Shown: positions 35,882-44,943 of the stretch, piece after piece
How positions within the stretch are numbered: the first letter of the stretch is position 1
How the letters are laid out: every line of letters starts with the position of its first letter
From: Burkholderia anthina
Lineage (GTDB): Bacteria; Pseudomonadota; Gammaproteobacteria; Burkholderiales; Burkholderiaceae
Reading direction: 5' to 3'
DNA: 64,000 nt
Assembly (NCBI RefSeq): GCF_902498995.1
Contig: NZ_CABVLY010000028.1
Location: forward strand, 1-64,000
Position numbers and translations under genes: made by a program
Notes under the pieces: model-generated
Told to the model about the DNA's origin: nothing
Seen by the model: only the letters and a program-made list of their open reading frames with translations
Databases searched by the model: none

Positions 35882-36640
35882 TCAATCAAACAACTTGGAG
35901 ACGATCTGGGCGGTTTCGTCGATATGTGCCCGCAGCAATTCGCATGCTCGCTCGGTCTCGCGCTTGAGCACTGCATCCATCAAGTCCTGATGTTCTATCA
36001 CGATGTCGCGCGCTAGCGCGGCCTGCGATTGCGGGTCGACGATACGTATGCGCCGGTAGCGTTCAGAATGCCTCACAAGCTGCTCGTCGATACGACGCAG
36101 CCAGTTTGACCGAGCAGCCGCCAACAGCGCGAAGTGAAAGCGCCGGTGCGCGAGTTCCCACCGATGCCCCGCCTCGATGTCGTCCGGGGCAGGCAACGGC
36201 GTGTGCACGAGCTTGTAGAACGCTGCGCTGATCTCCGCCCCCCAATCTTCATCGCCATGCTTGATCGCGTCGGCCAGCAGTTCCGTTTCGATCTTCTTGC
36301 GCGTGTCGACGATGTCTAGCAGGTCGTCCCTGGACATCTCCGCGACGCGAAAACCTCGCTGGCCTTCGTTTGCAACGAGCCCGTCGCAGCTAAGCAGCAT
36401 CAACGCCTCGCGGATCGGGCTGATGCCAACGCCATACCGGTCTTGCAAAGCCTGCGGCCGCAGCTTTTCACCAGGCCGAAACTGACCTGCCAGCAGATCG
36501 TTCTGCAGGATTTCGTACGCATGTTCCGCAAGCGTCGCCTTGCCGGTATCTGCCGGTGCTTGCGGCCGCCCGCGCTGTGCGGTTTGTCCCGGATGCCCCA
36601 CGTTATTGACCTCCCAGCGTTTCCCCATCGCCACAATCAT
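35882..36640 (-). CDS. GntR-family regulator with FCD domain
   Basis: A 252-residue FadR-type regulator. The winged helix reads EILQNDLLAGQFRPGEKLRPQALQDRYGVGISPIREALMLLSCDGLV. The helical FCD domain follows, with metal/ligand residues in ELAHRRFHFALL and IVIEHQDLMDAV. It is divergent from the porin operon and probably represses it until the substrate is present. A second ATG at 36628 is equally possible as start. Confidence 0.92.
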   Translation of the reverse strand: MIVAMGKRWEVNNVGHPGQTAQRGRPQAPADTGKATLAEHAYEILQNDLLAGQFRPGEKLRPQALQDRYGVGISPIREALMLLSCDGLVANEGQRGFRVAEMSRDDLLDIVDTRKKIETELLADAIKHGDEDWGAEISAAFYKLVHTPLPAPDDIEAGHRWELAHRRFHFALLAAARSNWLRRIDEQLVRHSERYRRIRIVDPQSQAALARDIVIEHQDLMDAVLKRETERACELLRAHIDETAQIVSKLFD

Positions 36641-36648
36641 CGCACAAA

Positions 36649-36677
36649 TTTACACATTACAGAACATTCAGTGTAAA
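36649..36677. promoter_or_regulatory. Inverted repeat TTTACAC-N15-GTGTAAA
   Basis: Perfect 7-bp arms lie just upstream of the GntR start in an AT-rich divergent promoter region. Candidate operator for the FCD-GntR regulator. Confidence 0.4.
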
Positions 36678-36802
36678 CCACTAAATTTATGCAAATCATA
36701 AAATTTATATAGACAGTAGATTTTGTAAACAATAATGTTTTTCATAGCGCGATGCAGTGGGCATCGAGCGCGCCACCAGAGCGAACCTGATTGGAGAGGG
36801 GA

Positions 36803-37915
36803 ATGAAGCGTTATCTGCTGCTGTTTTGTGTTTCGGCCGGCATTGCCGGGCCCGCGTGTGCCCAAAGCAGTGTGACGTTGTACGGGCTGATTTCCGAAGG
36901 ACTGATGTACACGAACAATGCCGGGGGTCAAAAACAGGTACAGATGGCGAGCGGCATCCAGCAGGGATCGCGTTTCGGCCTGAAGGGCAGCGAGGATCTG
37001 GGCGGCGGCACCAGGGCGGTCTTCACGCTCGAAAATGGATTTAGCATAACGAACGGTACGCTTGGTCAAGGTGGTCGAATGTTCGGCCGCCAGGCCTTCG
37101 TCGGCATGACGAACGAACGATTCGGAACGCTGACGTTCGGCCGCCAGTACGACACGATGTCGCAAAGCCTCGGCGGATTCGAAGCGGCACAGCAGTTCGC
37201 GACCTACGGGCCGCCGATCGGCGACAACGACAACCTGTTCCCGACCTTCCGGCTCAACAACAACGTGCAGTACCAGAGCCCGACCCTATCCGGACTGCAG
37301 TTCCTGACGTCCTATTCGTTTTCGAACAAGGCAGACGGATTCGCCGACAACAGCGACTTCAATGTCGGGCTCACGTACGCCAACGGCCCGGTGAATCTGG
37401 CTATTGCCTATCACTCGCTGCTGTCGCCGAACGATACGGGCAACACCGGCGGCGCCGTATCCGGCGACTACGGCCTCTTTTCGCCCTTCGCGTCCAGTGC
37501 ACAGGGTGCCGGGATCCGCAAACAACAGATGTATGGCGCGGGGGCGTCATATACGCTCGGCGCCGCGCGCTTCTCGTTGCTGTATACGCACACGCAGTTC
37601 GATTACCTGGACCACTCGAGCCTCGGCCTCAGCAACTATGAAGTCACGGCGACCGACTATCTGACGCCCACCGTGCTCATCGGCCTCGGCTACATCTACA
37701 CCGACGGTCGCTATGCACAGACCGGCAAAACGCCGAAGTGGCACCAGGTGGACACAGGCATCGACTGGTTCTTGTCGAAGCGCACCGATTTGTTCCTCGT
37801 CGGCATCTACCAGAAGGCCGCTGGCGATGCGCAATTCGCGCAGATCTACGACAACTCGCCGTCGAGTTCGAAACAGCAGGTTTCCGTGTCGCTCGGGATC
37901 CGCCACAAGTTCTGA
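36803..37915 (+). CDS. Gram-negative porin
   Basis: A 370-residue outer-membrane porin with a signal peptide cut after PACAQ, a mature N-terminus SSVTLYGLISEGLMYTNN, RFGLKGSEDLGGGTRAVFTLENGF, and a C-terminal Phe (GIRHKF) typical of beta-barrel proteins. This is the general OpcP-type trimeric porin of Burkholderia. GGAGAGGGGA precedes the ATG. It is the first gene of a catabolic operon, so it is likely the entry route for its substrate. Confidence 0.93.
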   Translation: MKRYLLLFCVSAGIAGPACAQSSVTLYGLISEGLMYTNNAGGQKQVQMASGIQQGSRFGLKGSEDLGGGTRAVFTLENGFSITNGTLGQGGRMFGRQAFVGMTNERFGTLTFGRQYDTMSQSLGGFEAAQQFATYGPPIGDNDNLFPTFRLNNNVQYQSPTLSGLQFLTSYSFSNKADGFADNSDFNVGLTYANGPVNLAIAYHSLLSPNDTGNTGGAVSGDYGLFSPFASSAQGAGIRKQQMYGAGASYTLGAARFSLLYTHTQFDYLDHSSLGLSNYEVTATDYLTPTVLIGLGYIYTDGRYAQTGKTPKWHQVDTGIDWFLSKRTDLFLVGIYQKAAGDAQFAQIYDNSPSSSKQQVSVSLGIRHKF

Positions 37916-37953
37916 TCCGAACTATTCCCAATCCTAAGCAATACGTGAATAGC

Positions 37954-38844
37954 ATGAACACCCATCGCATAATCTCCAGCCGGGAGCCCCTCCGTCCCCA
38001 GCCGCCTCTGCCGTTCGAGGCCGCACAAACCTACGAAACGACCGTGCTCGAATGGTCGGGTGAGGCGCTGCCGGATACCATCGAAGTAGTGAAGAACTGC
38101 GCGTATGGCCCGCACGAGCAGCACAGGTACGACGTATTCGGCGCTACGGGTTTGCGCCACGCGCCGATTCTCGTGTTCTGGCATGGCGGCGGCTGGACCA
38201 ACGGCTACAAGGAGTACGTGTCGTTCATGGCGGACGCGGTCACACGGTTGGGCATGGTGCTGGTCGCGCCAACATACCGGCTCGCTCCGGAGAACCGCTT
38301 GCCGGCCGCATTCGACGATGCGCTCGCCGCGCTGGGTCACGTGATCGGTCATGCGTCGAGTTTCGGTGGCGATCCGGGGCGGCTGTATCTGGCCGGGCAC
38401 TCGGCAGGCGCACAGATCGCGGCGCTCGTGGCGCTGCGACGCCGCGATGTCGCACAGGCCGGGATTGATCCTGACTCGATCCGCGCGTGCCTGCCGATCA
38501 GCGGTGTGATGGACTTGCACCATCCGGAGCCCATACCCGGCAGCATGGAAGAACGCGTCTACTCGATGGTGCTGCGCGATGCGGCCGAAGACGCATTGAT
38601 GAGCCCGCTCTGCTGGACTGCGTGCAATACCGTGCCAATGTACCTGTCTTACGGCGAATTCGACAGCGAGCGCGTGATCCGCGCGAACCAGCGGATGGCC
38701 GCGCTGCTCGCGCAACAACCCGCCGATTGCTCCGTCCATATGGAACCCATGCTCGATCATTTCGCAACCCACACCACCCTGCGCCACGCAGACGGTGCGT
38801 GGTACAGGCGACTGGAACAGTTGATCAAACGGAGTCCAGCATGA
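37954..38844 (+). CDS. Alpha/beta hydrolase (carboxylesterase/kynurenine formamidase-like)
   Basis: A 296-residue hydrolase with oxyanion motif HGGGWTNG, nucleophile elbow GHSAGAQ and a late acid/base part YGEFDSERV and LDHFATH. This combination is typical of the hormone-sensitive-lipase-like group, which includes kynurenine formamidases. Its stop overlaps the RidA start by 4 bp. In the operon it probably opens an amide or ester. Confidence 0.88.
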   Translation: MNTHRIISSREPLRPQPPLPFEAAQTYETTVLEWSGEALPDTIEVVKNCAYGPHEQHRYDVFGATGLRHAPILVFWHGGGWTNGYKEYVSFMADAVTRLGMVLVAPTYRLAPENRLPAAFDDALAALGHVIGHASSFGGDPGRLYLAGHSAGAQIAALVALRRRDVAQAGIDPDSIRACLPISGVMDLHHPEPIPGSMEERVYSMVLRDAAEDALMSPLCWTACNTVPMYLSYGEFDSERVIRANQRMAALLAQQPADCSVHMEPMLDHFATHTTLRHADGAWYRRLEQLIKRSPA

Positions 38845-39218
38845 AGGAAAACATCGACATTGGATTGCCCCGGCTCGCCCAGCCATTTTCGTGGGCAGTC
38901 AAGGGGGCGGGCCTGCTGTTCACGACTCACGGACCGGTGCGGGCAGACGGCTCGATCGAGACCGGCTCAATCGGGCAGCAAGCGCGCCTCACACTGGAAA
39001 ACGTACGCCGCGCCGTCAATGCCGCCGGTGCACAGATGAGTGACGTCGCGCAGGTGCTTATCTATCTCGTCGACGAGAGCGACATGGCGGCCGTCGATGC
39101 CGTCTATCGCGAATTCTTTGCGCCACCCTATCCGAACCGTTCGAGTGTTGCCGTGAGATCGCTGGTTGCCCCCGGGATGCGGATCGAAATGGTGGTTTAT
39201 GCCGTGCTTGAGACGTGA
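38841..39218 (+). CDS. RidA-family protein
   Basis: A 125-residue member of the YjgF/YER057c/UK114 family. The substrate-binding arginine appears in PYPNRSSVAVRSL. RidA enzymes hydrolyse reactive enamine/imine intermediates; catabolic-operon paralogues may act as specific deaminases. ATGA overlap with the hydrolase gene indicates coupled translation and suggests a nitrogen-containing substrate. Confidence 0.9.
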   Translation: MKENIDIGLPRLAQPFSWAVKGAGLLFTTHGPVRADGSIETGSIGQQARLTLENVRRAVNAAGAQMSDVAQVLIYLVDESDMAAVDAVYREFFAPPYPNRSSVAVRSLVAPGMRIEMVVYAVLET

Positions 39219-39288
39219 GTGGGCCACGGTGCCCACTCGACGCTCATTAACCTGAAACCGGATTTTGTCAGCTAAAAGGTAGTCCATC

Positions 39289-40041
39289 ATGCAATCAACT
39301 GCTCATACCGCCGCCGAAAAGCAAACCGCGCTGGTCACCGGCGGCGCTTCGGGTATCGGCCTCGCAACCGTCGAGGTGCTGGCGAAGGCCGGCTTTCATG
39401 TGGTCGCAATCGACCGCAACGCCGACGCCGTTCAGCGGGCCGTCGACGAACTCAACGCGCGCGGACTCAGCGTCGCAGGCGGAGTCGCCGACGTCTGCGA
39501 CCGGCGTCAGATCGTGGACATTCTGGATGCGCAGGCGCGCGTCGATGTGATGGTGTGCGCCGCCGGCATCTATGCCGCACGCTATTTCGATGAGATCTCC
39601 GACGACGATTTCCGACGCACACTCGAGGTCAATCTTCTCGGCGTATTCGTGTGTGCGCAGGAAGCAGCACGCCGCATGCAGGCTGGCGGGCGCATCGTTA
39701 CCGTGTCGTCGCGCGGCGCGCTCGGAGGAAAAGGCTTCGCGGACTACGTTGCCTCCAAGGCGGGAGTGATCGGCCTCACGCGCGCGATGGCGATGGAACT
39801 GAAAGCGCGGCAGATCACGGTCAACTCCATCGCACCCGGCTTCACCGACACACCGATGACGCGCAGCATGCCGGCCGATCAGTATGCCTCGGCGGTGGCG
39901 CTCGAGCAAAGCGGCGCGGCCGCGTCGCCATACGACATTGCAGATGCGATTGCCTTCTTTGCATCGGCGGCAAGCCGCTTTGTGACGGGCCAGACGCTGT
40001 TCGTCGACGGAGGCAAGTCGCTGGGCGGTCTCGGCATCTAG
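39289..40041 (+). CDS. SDR-family oxidoreductase
   Basis: A 250-residue classical short-chain dehydrogenase: TGGASGIG cofactor motif near residue 18, CAAG in place of NNAG, VSSRGALGGKGFADYVASK with the catalytic Ser, Tyr and Lys, and a C-terminal VTGQTLFVDGGKSLGG. Probably NAD(P)-dependent oxidation of an alcohol intermediate of the operon pathway. Confidence 0.92.
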   Translation: MQSTAHTAAEKQTALVTGGASGIGLATVEVLAKAGFHVVAIDRNADAVQRAVDELNARGLSVAGGVADVCDRRQIVDILDAQARVDVMVCAAGIYAARYFDEISDDDFRRTLEVNLLGVFVCAQEAARRMQAGGRIVTVSSRGALGGKGFADYVASKAGVIGLTRAMAMELKARQITVNSIAPGFTDTPMTRSMPADQYASAVALEQSGAAASPYDIADAIAFFASAASRFVTGQTLFVDGGKSLGGLGI

Positions 40042-40151
40042 CACGGCCCGCCTGAAACATTACGCGCGCGCGGCACAGACAAAAACCGGCGGCCCGCTGG
40101 CTCCGATCACGGAGACAGCGTTATTCATGTACCTCAATTTATGGAGCTACC

Positions 40152-41483
40152 GTGGAACACGAGCTCGAAAGATCGACAATCAGGAAGCTGACGGCACACC
40201 TGATTCCACTGCTTTTCATCATCTGGTTCGTCAACTATCTTGACAGAGCGAACATCGGCTTCGCAGCCCTGCAGATGAACAAGGAACTGGGCCTGACTCC
40301 GCAGATGTTCGGATTTGCCGCTGGTATCTTTTACCTCGGATACATCATCTTCGAAATTCCGAGCAACTTGCTGATGCGTCGCTTCGGCGCGCGAACGTGG
40401 ATCGCGCGGATCATTTTCACGTGGGGTCTCGTGTCCATCGGCCAGGCCTGGATCGAAAGCCCTTACCAGCTGTACAGCGCGCGCTTTCTGCTCGGGGTGG
40501 CCGAAGCCGGCTTCCTGCCAGGCGTGATGTATTACCTGACCTACTGGTTTCCCGCCGAGTACCGGGCGAAGGCGATCGGCCAGGTCTATTCGGCCAATAC
40601 GCTTTCCATTGTCGTTGGCGCGCCGCTGTCGAGCATCGTCATGTCGATGAGCGATCAGATGGCAGGTCTGTCGGGCTGGCGATGGATGTTCATCGTCGAG
40701 GGCGTTCCGGCCGTCGTTCTCGGTATCGTTACGTTTTTCTATTTGACCAATCGTCCCATCGACGCGAAGTGGCTGTCGGACTCCGAACGCGGATGGCTTG
40801 TCACGCGAATGGAGCAAGATCGTAAGTCTGCGGAAAAACTCGGGACGTCCAGTTTCCGTGTGGCGATGTCGAAGCCGATCGTGTGGATGCTCGGCCTGCT
40901 GTACTTCTGCATCGGCATTGGCTTCTTTGGCGTGTCCGTGTGGCTCCCGCAAGTGCTCAAGCAGATGTCCAGTCTGTCTCTCATACAGATCGGCTTCGTC
41001 AATGCGATTCCGTTTCTGCTCGGGACGATCGCGATGCTGGTGAACGGCAAGCATTCGGATCGCACGCGAGAACGCCGTTGGCACCTTGCGATTCCTCTCG
41101 CGATCGGAACGATCGGCCTCGTGGTCAGCGCCATGACTGCGGGAAATCCGCTGCTGTCGTTCTGCTTCATTTGCATCGCGACCACCGGCATCGTCGGCGC
41201 GCTTAGCGTGTTCTGGGCGGTACCGTCGACTTTTCTGAGCGGCGCTGGCGCCGCCGGTGGCCTTGCGCTGATCAACACGATCAGCGCGTTCTCCGGCTTC
41301 ACCGCTCCGTATCTGATTGGCTGGATCCGCGGCATGACGGAGAATTTCACCGCCGCGACGTATGTCATGGCAAGCGGCATTGGCGTAGCAACTCTGCTTG
41401 CAGCGCTGTTGCCATATCCGGATCGCTTTAGAACGGCGGAGATGCCGATTGGGGCGCCGGCGCTGGGCTCCGAGGATAGGTGA
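40152..41483 (+). CDS. MFS transporter, anion:cation symporter (ACS) type
   Basis: A 443-residue, 12-span transporter beginning at GTG. LLFIIWFVNYLDRANIGFAALQMNKELGL and GVAEAGFLPGVMYYLTYWFP are typical of the ACS branch that takes up organic acids, such as phthalate, tartrate or hexuronate. It is the last gene of the porin operon, giving a complete outer-to-inner membrane uptake route. Confidence 0.92.
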   Translation: MEHELERSTIRKLTAHLIPLLFIIWFVNYLDRANIGFAALQMNKELGLTPQMFGFAAGIFYLGYIIFEIPSNLLMRRFGARTWIARIIFTWGLVSIGQAWIESPYQLYSARFLLGVAEAGFLPGVMYYLTYWFPAEYRAKAIGQVYSANTLSIVVGAPLSSIVMSMSDQMAGLSGWRWMFIVEGVPAVVLGIVTFFYLTNRPIDAKWLSDSERGWLVTRMEQDRKSAEKLGTSSFRVAMSKPIVWMLGLLYFCIGIGFFGVSVWLPQVLKQMSSLSLIQIGFVNAIPFLLGTIAMLVNGKHSDRTRERRWHLAIPLAIGTIGLVVSAMTAGNPLLSFCFICIATTGIVGALSVFWAVPSTFLSGAGAAGGLALINTISAFSGFTAPYLIGWIRGMTENFTAATYVMASGIGVATLLAALLPYPDRFRTAEMPIGAPALGSEDR

Positions 41484-41569
41484 GCCATGCTTGCCTATTG
41501 GGCGGCGTGAGAGGCACCTTGTGTGCCGAACACCGACGCCCCCGGCGTTCCCGGAACGCCGCGACAAAC

Positions 41570-41595
41570 AAAAAAAAGCCCGGCAAAGCCGGGCC
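41570..41595 (-). terminator. Intrinsic terminator behind the FAD oxidase gene
   Basis: On the minus strand GCCCGGC-TTT-GCCGGGC is followed by a run of eight T. It ends the livK-type/FAD oxidase operon. Confidence 0.85.
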
Positions 41596-41654
41596 AATCA
41601 GGTTGAGACACAAGGAGAATCCCGCCCACCCCAATACCGGGCGGTCACGCCGCG

Positions 41655-42827
41655 CTACACGACGTTCTTTTCGACGATCGGCCGGTTTTCCAGCACGCGC
41701 GCCCAGCCGAGCGACGACAGGTCGAGCGAGTCATACCGCCCGCCCAGAATCAGTTCACTCACCCCGCGCCCGGTCGCAGGCCCTTGCTGCAACCCGTGGC
41801 CGCTATACCCGTTCGCGAACACGACGTTGTCGAGTTCCGGGTGATAGCCGATGATCGCGTTGTGATCGAATACGTTGTACTCGTAGTACCCGGACCAGCA
41901 GTTCTCCACGCGCAGCGCTTCGAACTCCGGCACGCGATTCGCGAGCGTCGGCCAGATCACTTCGTCGAACAGGTCGTGATCGACCTCGTCGAGCGGCAGA
42001 TCGTCCGGATCGCGATCCGGGCTCGGCGACGTCCCGCAGATGTACGTGCGCCCTTCCGGCCGGAAATACACGCCGGTCGGATCGATCAGCAACGGACAAT
42101 CGGCGAGCTTCGCCGGCGACGACACGTTGAAGATGCTGCGACGCCGCGCATACACGGGAATGTCGATGCCCATCATCGACGACAGCGTGCGCGTCCACGC
42201 GCCTGCCGCATTGACGACCGTGTCGCACGCATAACGCTCGCCGTCGCCCGTCACGACATGCGTGATCTTGCGGCCATCGCGCACGACCGACGTCACGTCG
42301 GCCGGCACATAGCGCGCGCCGAGCGCCTGCGCCTTCTTGCGCAGCGCCTGCACGAGCCCGTAACCGTCGAACCACCCTTCGCCGCTCACGCCGTACGCGC
42401 CCGACACGAGATCGTCGACGTTCAGCCACGGAAACTTCGCGCGCAGCGCATCGCGATCCATCAGGCGAATATCGGCGCCGAGCCGGGTTTGCAGCGCGTG
42501 GTTCTCGCGCAGCGTCGTATCGCCCGCGGGCGTCGCGAGAAACAGATATCCGCCTTCGTGCAGGTCGATCGACGGCCGGTTGCCGTCGACCTCGAGCCGC
42601 TCGCCGATATTGCGCAGGAAGTCGATCCCGAACAGCGACATCTCGATCGACAACGGCGTCGAGAACTGCTGGCGAATCGACGCGGCCGACAGCGCCGACG
42701 ACGACTTCGCATAGGTGGGATCGCGTTCGATGACGGTCACGGAAACCGTCGGATCGGTAGCACGCAGGAAATAGGCGATCGAGCTGCCGATCACACCACC
42801 GCCAACGATGACGACTTGAGAACTCAC
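41655..42827 (-). CDS. FAD-dependent amine/amino-acid oxidase (DAO family)
   Basis: A 390-residue flavoenzyme. The N-terminal dinucleotide fold reads VVIVGGGVIGSSIAYFL. SSSALSAASIRQQFS is a sarcosine/glycine-oxidase-like FAD contact, and the C-terminal NGYSGHGLQQGPATGRGVSELIL closes the fold. GTG at 42827 is chosen because GGAG lies seven bases upstream. It follows an amino-acid-type binding protein gene, so the substrate is likely a secondary amine or D-amino acid. Confidence 0.87.
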   Translation of the reverse strand: MSSQVVIVGGGVIGSSIAYFLRATDPTVSVTVIERDPTYAKSSSALSAASIRQQFSTPLSIEMSLFGIDFLRNIGERLEVDGNRPSIDLHEGGYLFLATPAGDTTLRENHALQTRLGADIRLMDRDALRAKFPWLNVDDLVSGAYGVSGEGWFDGYGLVQALRKKAQALGARYVPADVTSVVRDGRKITHVVTGDGERYACDTVVNAAGAWTRTLSSMMGIDIPVYARRRSIFNVSSPAKLADCPLLIDPTGVYFRPEGRTYICGTSPSPDRDPDDLPLDEVDHDLFDEVIWPTLANRVPEFEALRVENCWSGYYEYNVFDHNAIIGYHPELDNVVFANGYSGHGLQQGPATGRGVSELILGGRYDSLDLSSLGWARVLENRPIVEKNVV

Positions 42828-43021
42828 GACTGACTCCAGTTGCACGTATAAGGCGCGGCCAGCCGGCCGCGCCCGAAGGTTGTTCGTGCCGCGTCGCGCG
42901 CGGCGCCGTGCGTGCGGACCACCCGGCGAATCGCCCCGACATGCGCCGCGATCGCATTCGATCGCTCGTGGTATTTCAGCACGTCCGGGCGCGCCGCGAA
43001 AGCCCGCGCGCGTTCGGGTGT

Positions 43022-44173
43022 TCAGTTCGCCGTTTGCGTGGTGACCGGCTGCCACGCGGCGTTCTTCACTTCATACAGCGTCGAGCTCGGGTTCTTCAGG
43101 TCGCCCGTGTTCGTGAACGCGATCGTGCCCGTGATGCCGTCGTAGCGCGTGCTCTTCAGCGCGCCGTTGAAATCGGCCGGCTTGGTCGAGTTCGCCTTCT
43201 GCATCGCGTTGATCGCGATCCACGTCGCGTCGTACGCGAACGGTGCGTACGCAAGCATGTCGACGCCGTACTTCTGCTTGAATTTGGTTTCGAACTGCTT
43301 GCCCTTCGCGAGACGCGCGAGCGGCTGCCCGTATTCCCACACGGAAGCGCCTTCGGCCGCATTGCCGGCGAGCTTGATGAAGTTCGCGTTCATCACGCCG
43401 CCGCCGGCCAGGAACTGCGCGCGGATGCCGAGCTGGCGCATGCGCTTGACGAGCATCGCCGACTGCGCGTCGAGGCCGCCGAAGAACACCAGGTCGGCGT
43501 TCGTGCTCTTGATCTTGGTGAGCTGCGCGCTGAAGTCGACGGCCTTGTCGTTCGTGAACTCGCGCGCGACGATCGTGCCGCCGTTGGCCTTCACGGCCTT
43601 CTCGAATTCGTCGGCTTCGCCCTGGCCGAACGCGGTGCGGTCGTCGATGATCGCGATGCGCTTCGCCTTGGTCACGCCCGCCGCATACGCACCGGCGTTG
43701 CCGGCGTTCTGCGTGTCGGTCGCGATCACGCGATACACGGTGCCGAGCCCGGCGCGCGTGATGTCGGGATTGGTCGCCGACGGCGTGATCATCGGAATGC
43801 CGGCCTTCGCGTAGATCTTCGACGCGGGCAGCGTCGTGCCCGAGTTGAAATGGCCGATCACGACGGCCACCTGCGCGTCGGTCAGCTGTTGCGCGGCCTG
43901 CACGCCGATGCGCGGATCGCTCTGGTCGTCCTGCGACGTGACGACGAACTTCACCGGCTTGCCGCCGATCGTCGTGTGCGCGGCGTTCGCCTCGTCGACG
44001 GCCATGCGCACGCCGTTCTCGATGTCCTTGCCGTAGGCGGCGCCGCTGCCGGTCAACGGCACGGCCACGCCGACCTTGACGACCGTCTCCTGAGCGTGGG
44101 CCGTGCCCGTCTGGAACGCGAACATCGCGGCGGTCAACGCAATGCCGGAAAGCGAACGAATGCGGAACGTCAT
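43022..44173 (-). CDS. Branched-chain amino-acid-type ABC substrate-binding protein
   Basis: A 383-residue periplasmic protein with a signal peptide (cut near TAHAQ) and a two-lobed Peripla_BP fold: VKVGVAVPLTGSGAAYGKDIENGVRMAVDEAN, SQDDQSDPRIGVQAAQQL, VIGHFNSGTTLPASKIY. LivK-like. The permease and ATPase genes are not in the window, so it works with an ABC transporter encoded elsewhere. The FAD oxidase follows by 194 bp. Confidence 0.93.
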   Translation of the reverse strand: MTFRIRSLSGIALTAAMFAFQTGTAHAQETVVKVGVAVPLTGSGAAYGKDIENGVRMAVDEANAAHTTIGGKPVKFVVTSQDDQSDPRIGVQAAQQLTDAQVAVVIGHFNSGTTLPASKIYAKAGIPMITPSATNPDITRAGLGTVYRVIATDTQNAGNAGAYAAGVTKAKRIAIIDDRTAFGQGEADEFEKAVKANGGTIVAREFTNDKAVDFSAQLTKIKSTNADLVFFGGLDAQSAMLVKRMRQLGIRAQFLAGGGVMNANFIKLAGNAAEGASVWEYGQPLARLAKGKQFETKFKQKYGVDMLAYAPFAYDATWIAINAMQKANSTKPADFNGALKSTRYDGITGTIAFTNTGDLKNPSSTLYEVKNAAWQPVTTQTAN

Positions 44174-44555
44174 CGGCCAATCCTTCTTCTAGGGGGCGGT
44201 GTGCGACGCGCGACCGTCGCGCGCCGGCAATCTTTCACGTGCCGGCGGATCGCCGCGGTTCCGTCTCCGGGGAACCTGTCAGCGCGAAAGAGGTGAACCG
44301 ATTGTGGGTAGCCAATACGCGTGCAGCAAACGAAATATCGGAACTATGTTGTGAGGAATTGTCATCAAGTGCCGTCGCGCCGGACGGCAGACGGCCCGCG
44401 CGACGGCGGGCCGGGAGGGAAGATTTCAGGCGGAATGCGCGCAGATGCCCGTGCGCCCATGCCGCGCCGGGTCATGCCGATGAAGAATCACCGCTGCTTC
44501 GGGCAGCCATGACGCGTCGCGCATCGCGCGATCCGCACCGATGACGGTCGGTGCG
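44174..44555. other. Intergenic gap between livK-type and CsbD genes
   Basis: About 380 bp. It should hold the promoter of the binding-protein gene. No gene or strong hairpin seen. Confidence 0.5.
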
Positions 44556-44759
44556 TCAGTGCCGGTCGATGTGCGTGTCGGTGCCCGTATGCTTGCGCAC
44601 CGCGTCGGCCGCCTCGCCGGCCTTCTCCTGAAGCTTGCCGGCCTGCTGCTCCGCCACGCCTTCCGCTTCCGTCTCGCGATCGCCCGTCACCTTGCCGAGT
44701 GCTTCCTTGACCGAACCCTTCACTTGCTTGAGCTTGCCTTCGATGCGATTCCTGTCCAT
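44556..44759 (-). CDS. CsbD family stress protein
   Basis: A 67-residue, lysine- and glutamate-rich helical protein starting MDRNRIEGKLKQVKGSVKEALGKVTGD, the CsbD signature. CAGGAGAC precedes the ATG. Members are induced by general stress; activity is unknown. A second CsbD gene lies at 47511. Confidence 0.93.
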   Translation of the reverse strand: MDRNRIEGKLKQVKGSVKEALGKVTGDRETEAEGVAEQQAGKLQEKAGEAADAVRKHTGTDTHIDRH

Positions 44760-44943
44760 GGTCGTCTCCTGCGATGATTTGGGGAGACGGCAATGCGGCC
44801 ACTCGCGGGCGCCCCGCGCCGCACCGCCGAGTGGACAGGATCGCAGCCGCGCGCCGTATGCGGCAGATGCCAATGCACCAGCCTGCGTGGTGCATCCGTA
44901 CCGATGGCGTCGAATCGCGGCGTCGGCGGCGGGACGATCGGGG

